Shown one piece after another: positions 62,001 to 64,000 of a stretch of 64,000 nt of DNA. Position numbers and translations under genes: made by a program. Position 1 is the first letter of the stretch. Every line of letters starts with the position of its first letter. Source of the stretch: Microcoleus sp. FACHB-68 (GTDB lineage Bacteria; Cyanobacteriota; Cyanobacteriia; Cyanobacteriales; Oscillatoriaceae); NCBI RefSeq assembly GCF_014695715.1, contig NZ_JACJOT010000008.1, positions 868,001 through 932,000 on the forward strand. The letters run 5' to 3'. Below the pieces are notes generated by a model. That model did not search any database, was not told the origin of the DNA, and saw nothing but the letters and a program-made list of their open reading frames with translations.

Positions 62001-64000
62001 TAATGATGCGCCAACGATTAGCGATGTCGCTGACCAATTTACCACTCCAGACACTCCCACTGGGCCGATTCCATTCACTATCGGTGATGTGGATACTGAA
62101 CTGGCGAATTTAACCGTCACCGCGACTTCTTCCAATCCGGCTTTGGTGGCAGATGCCGATATTACACTGATCGGCACCGGCCCTGAGCGCAAGGTGACAG
62201 TGACTCCAATTGCCGGCCAAGTGGGCACCACCACCATCACACTCGCTGTTAGCGACGGGGTGACAACGACAACCGATACATTTAATCTGGCAGTTTATAC
62301 GCCAATTGCGCCTAATGACATTACCCGGAAGGTGTTGTTAAGTAGCCCCTTGCAAATTACTCCTGCAGAACTGCTGGCTAACGACATCGATCCCATCGGC
62401 CAAGGACTGACGATTACTGCCGTGTCCGATGCTGTCAATGGCACGGTAGCTATGGACCCACAAACTGGGCTGATTACTTTCCAGGCAATTAGGGATTTTT
62501 CGGGAATCGGCTCTTTTACCTACACCGTGCAAGATAGCAATGGGGGCACGGCAACAGCGACAGTCACAGTACCGATTACTCCTGTAGTAGAGTTGGCTTC
62601 AATTGCTACAAACACGAACGTGCCGGTGGGAACCGGCGGCTTTCCCATTAACGGCGAAACACCCGGAGACAATGCCGGTAATTCGGTGAGCGGCATCGGG
62701 GATCTCAATGGTGATGGCCTTACAGACATGATTGTTGCCACGAACCAAGCCGACCCCGACGGCTTGGTTAATGCCGGCAAAGCTTATGTGGTTTATGGCA
62801 AGGCAGATCCCGCTCCAATTAATTTAACCGATGTCAATGCCGGCATCGGCGGCTTTGCCATCAGCGGCGAGGCGGAAAATGACCAAGCCGGTCATGAGGT
62901 CAGTGGGGCGACGGATTTCAATGGCGATGGTGTTGTCGATGTGATTATCGGCGCTCGCTATGCTGACGTTGGTGCCCTTGGCAATGCCGGCAAAGCTTAT
63001 ATTGTCTACGGAAAGACAGACGGCACCCCTGTTCCTTTAACCCAAGTGGCAGCCGGCACCGGCGGCGCAGTTCTCTTAGGTCAGGCGGGAGCCGATCAGC
63101 TCGGCAATTCCGTGAGTGAGGCAGGGGATGTCAATGGCGATGGCATTGGAGATGTAATTATCGGTGCACCCAGCGCGGCTGTTGGTGCAACTATCTCTAC
63201 TGGGAAATCCTATGTGGTATTTGGTAGAGCAAATGGCACTGCACCCTCAATTAGCGATGTTGTTGCCGGTATTGGCGGTTTTGTGATCAACGGCGAAGCG
63301 ATCGATGATCAGTCAGGTCAGTCTGTCAGGTCAGCGGGGGATGTCAATGGCGACGGCCTAGCTGATGTGATTGTGGGTGCTCCGTTGGCCGATGCCGCCG
63401 GCGTGAATGACTCTGGCAAAGCCTACGTGGTTTTTGGTAAAGCTGATGGGACGGCGGTGAGTCTGGCTAATGTGACAGCCGGCACTGGCGGCTTTGTGAT
63501 CAACGGCATAGACCCAGGCACCCGTGCCGGTCGCTCCGTAAGTGGCGCTGGAGATGTCAATGGCGATGGTTTTTCTGACCTAGTCATCGGTGCTCGTGGT
63601 ACTAACAATACGGCTGCCGGCAATTCTTATGTGGTGTTTGGTAAGGCAGAGGGGACAGCCGTCAATCTCACTGCCGTGGAAGCCGGTACCGGCGGCTTTG
63701 TTATCAACGGTGAGCCAACGAATGACACCACAGGGCGTCCGGTGCGGTCGGCAGGGGATATTAACGCAGATGGCCTTGCTGATATTATTTTGGGCGCGAG
63801 TATTGCGGATGTAAATGGCCCTCAATCTGGGAAAGCCTACGTGATCTTCGGCAAAACTGGCACTGAGGCGCTTAACTTGAATGAAGTGGCTACCGGCATG
63901 GGCGGGTTTGCCATTAACGGGGAGTCGCCGCAAGACTTGGCCGGTACTGGAGTCAGGCGGGCCGGAGATGTCAATGGCGATGGCTTCTTGGATGTGATTG
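59008..64000 (+). CDS. Giant RTX / cadherin-like / FG-GAP propeller protein (truncated by window end)
   Basis: ATG 59008, open through the right edge, at least 1664 residues. Residues 1-390 are RTX nonapeptide-type repeats (GGxGNDxx, as in GGSGSDTVRGG and GNQGLDWLAGNEDND), which bind Ca. A Gly/Pro/Thr linker (GGGGTPGGGG units, about 470-515) follows. Then come five cadherin-like modules in the order A-B-A-B-A, each with NGTDSFNYTVSD or NGTDSFTYTVSD, and two more diverged modules. From about residue 1225 there are at least seven FG-GAP repeats with a DxNxDGxxD Ca site (GDVNGDGIGDVIIGAP), as in integrin-alpha propellers. It is probably secreted by a type I system, although the exporter is not in the window. 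A role in adhesion or surface structure is inferred. Confidence 0.88.
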   Translation, partial: MSTSNGTSGNDFVLGTTDVDNLQALAGDDLVLGLDEKDQAEGGPGQDFLDGNIGDDTIFGGSGSDTVRGGKNNDNLFAEAGNDTVLGDLGNDTGLGEVGRDILFGNQGLDWLAGNEDNDSLHGGKGNDTLRGGRDNDQLLGELDDDVLAGDLGDDVGSAGTGTDILFGNQGADWLGGNEQNDSLYGGKENDTLHGGQDNDQLFGELDDDVLAGDLGDDIALGEVGNDYVFGNQGADWVAGNEGNDTIYGGMDNDTGHGGKDNDMVCGDLGDDVMHGDLGDDLVCGGAGTDVLYGNEGNDWIGGNENEDTLHGGIGNDSLFGGMENDFIYGEEGNDVLAGDIGADTVYGGNGNDSFIIGRRNDVPGYRTTGGPELSDADWFLDFGSDDVISLIGGLTAAELNIFAGTEAYAGYTIIQDNVLGEYLAIIRGTQPNSFVRDTYQLTYRPTSAPADDGDGSPADGGDGSPVVPLPVDSGGGTPGGGGVIPGGGGGTPGGGGGTPGGGGTPGGGGTPGGGGTPSGNTAPVAVADAVTTDEDVPVTLPNVLINDTDADGNPLTITGSTNPANGTVVNNGDGTFVYTPTANFNGTDSFNYTVSDPQGATAAGTVTITVNPINDAPVASAGNAFTTTEDTPVQIPNLLANITDPDGDPLTVTQIGTPQNGTLTPNEDGTYTYTPTPNFNGTDSFTYTVSDGKGGTTTNTVTINVGDQNDGPVAVADAVTTDEDVPVTLPNVLTNDTDGDGGVLTITGITNPANGTVVNNGDGTFVYTPAANFNGTDSFNYTVSDPQGTTDTGTVTITVNPINDAPAFTGDNGFTTNENTPVQIPNLLTNFTDPDGDPVTVTQIGVPQNGTLTPNEDGTYTYTPAPNFSGTDSFTYTVSDGKGGTTTNTVTIDVADGGGTPPVNAAPVAVADAVATDEDVPVTIPNVLINDTDADGDALTITGNTNPANGTVVSNGDGTFVYTPAPNFNGTDSFNYTVSDPQGATAAGTVTITVNPVNDAPTISDVADQFTTPDTPTGPIPFTIGDVDTELANLTVTATSSNPALVADADITLIGTGPERKVTVTPIAGQVGTTTITLAVSDGVTTTTDTFNLAVYTPIAPNDITRKVLLSSPLQITPAELLANDIDPIGQGLTITAVSDAVNGTVAMDPQTGLITFQAIRDFSGIGSFTYTVQDSNGGTATATVTVPITPVVELASIATNTNVPVGTGGFPINGETPGDNAGNSVSGIGDLNGDGLTDMIVATNQADPDGLVNAGKAYVVYGKADPAPINLTDVNAGIGGFAISGEAENDQAGHEVSGATDFNGDGVVDVIIGARYADVGALGNAGKAYIVYGKTDGTPVPLTQVAAGTGGAVLLGQAGADQLGNSVSEAGDVNGDGIGDVIIGAPSAAVGATISTGKSYVVFGRANGTAPSISDVVAGIGGFVINGEAIDDQSGQSVRSAGDVNGDGLADVIVGAPLADAAGVNDSGKAYVVFGKADGTAVSLANVTAGTGGFVINGIDPGTRAGRSVSGAGDVNGDGFSDLVIGARGTNNTAAGNSYVVFGKAEGTAVNLTAVEAGTGGFVINGEPTNDTTGRPVRSAGDINADGLADIILGASIADVNGPQSGKAYVIFGKTGTEALNLNEVATGMGGFAINGESPQDLAGTGVRRAGDVNGDGFLDVI

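Noticed and set aside
59054-62780. Many minus-strand frames opposite the RTX/cadherin gene
   Set aside because: The + strand frame is continuous and shows clear domains; the others are shadows of repeats.

Overview
The window comes from a cyanobacterium, most likely a filamentous Oscillatoriales/Microcoleus-type genome. This rests on an NblB-like HEAT protein, a CSP41-like short-chain dehydrogenase, DUF4168 and SLH proteins, a CyaC-like kinase/cyclase, WD40-STAND proteins, strong over-use of GCCGGC, and GGGCATGGGG and GCCCCTACA intergenic repeats. No rRNA, tRNA, transposase or cas gene was found.

Positions 1-13.4 kb carry mostly housekeeping or core genes: the end of an unknown Pro-rich gene, ftsI (PBP2-type transpeptidase), cobH, a 2H-phosphoesterase, holA divergent from it, a DUF4168 secreted protein, a SurE-like phosphatase, a CSP41-like epimerase, an SLH protein, a PRC-barrel/DUF2382 protein, a membrane protein, pgsA and an exopolysaccharide sugar transferase. 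At 13.9-19.0 kb lies a 1689-residue minus-strand protein that joins a coiled-coil N-terminus, a very long acidic disordered linker and an Hsp70/actin-like ATPase domain.

Positions 19.5-25.0 kb hold a very large CRISPR array: 75 identical 36-nt repeats, one altered repeat and one decayed repeat. No cas genes occur anywhere in the 64 kb. Several spacers are related to one another: three sample one coding protospacer family on both strands, two sample diverged alleles, and two are near-identical neighbours. Directly downstream, on the opposite strand, are two paralogous giant proteins (N-terminal Rossmann-like domain, TPRs, STAND NTPase, 14 WD40 repeats). The second overlaps by 4 bases with an upstream AAA/ORC-like ATPase. 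A short unannotated ORF (42 aa) follows the first. This array-flanking STAND/AAA block is the best candidate here for an undescribed surveillance or defence module.

Positions 38.9-47.7 kb form an efflux/signalling cluster: a GbsR/MarR regulator with a perfect operator-like palindrome, an HlyD/MacA adaptor, a MacB-type permease, an opposite-strand SH3 protein, the MacB/LolD ATPase, and a 7TM hybrid histidine kinase-receiver-adenylate cyclase. Positions 47.8-58.1 kb hold mixed genes (nblB-like, CBS protein, 2Fe-2S ferredoxin, alpha/beta hydrolase, membrane protein, prs, YqeY, lipoprotein, Ser/Thr kinase, bioD). From 59.0 kb to the window end runs a giant secreted-type protein with RTX Ca-binding repeats, a Gly/Pro linker, alternating cadherin-like modules and an integrin-like FG-GAP propeller. 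It is truncated by the window edge and preceded by two mutually exclusive hairpins.
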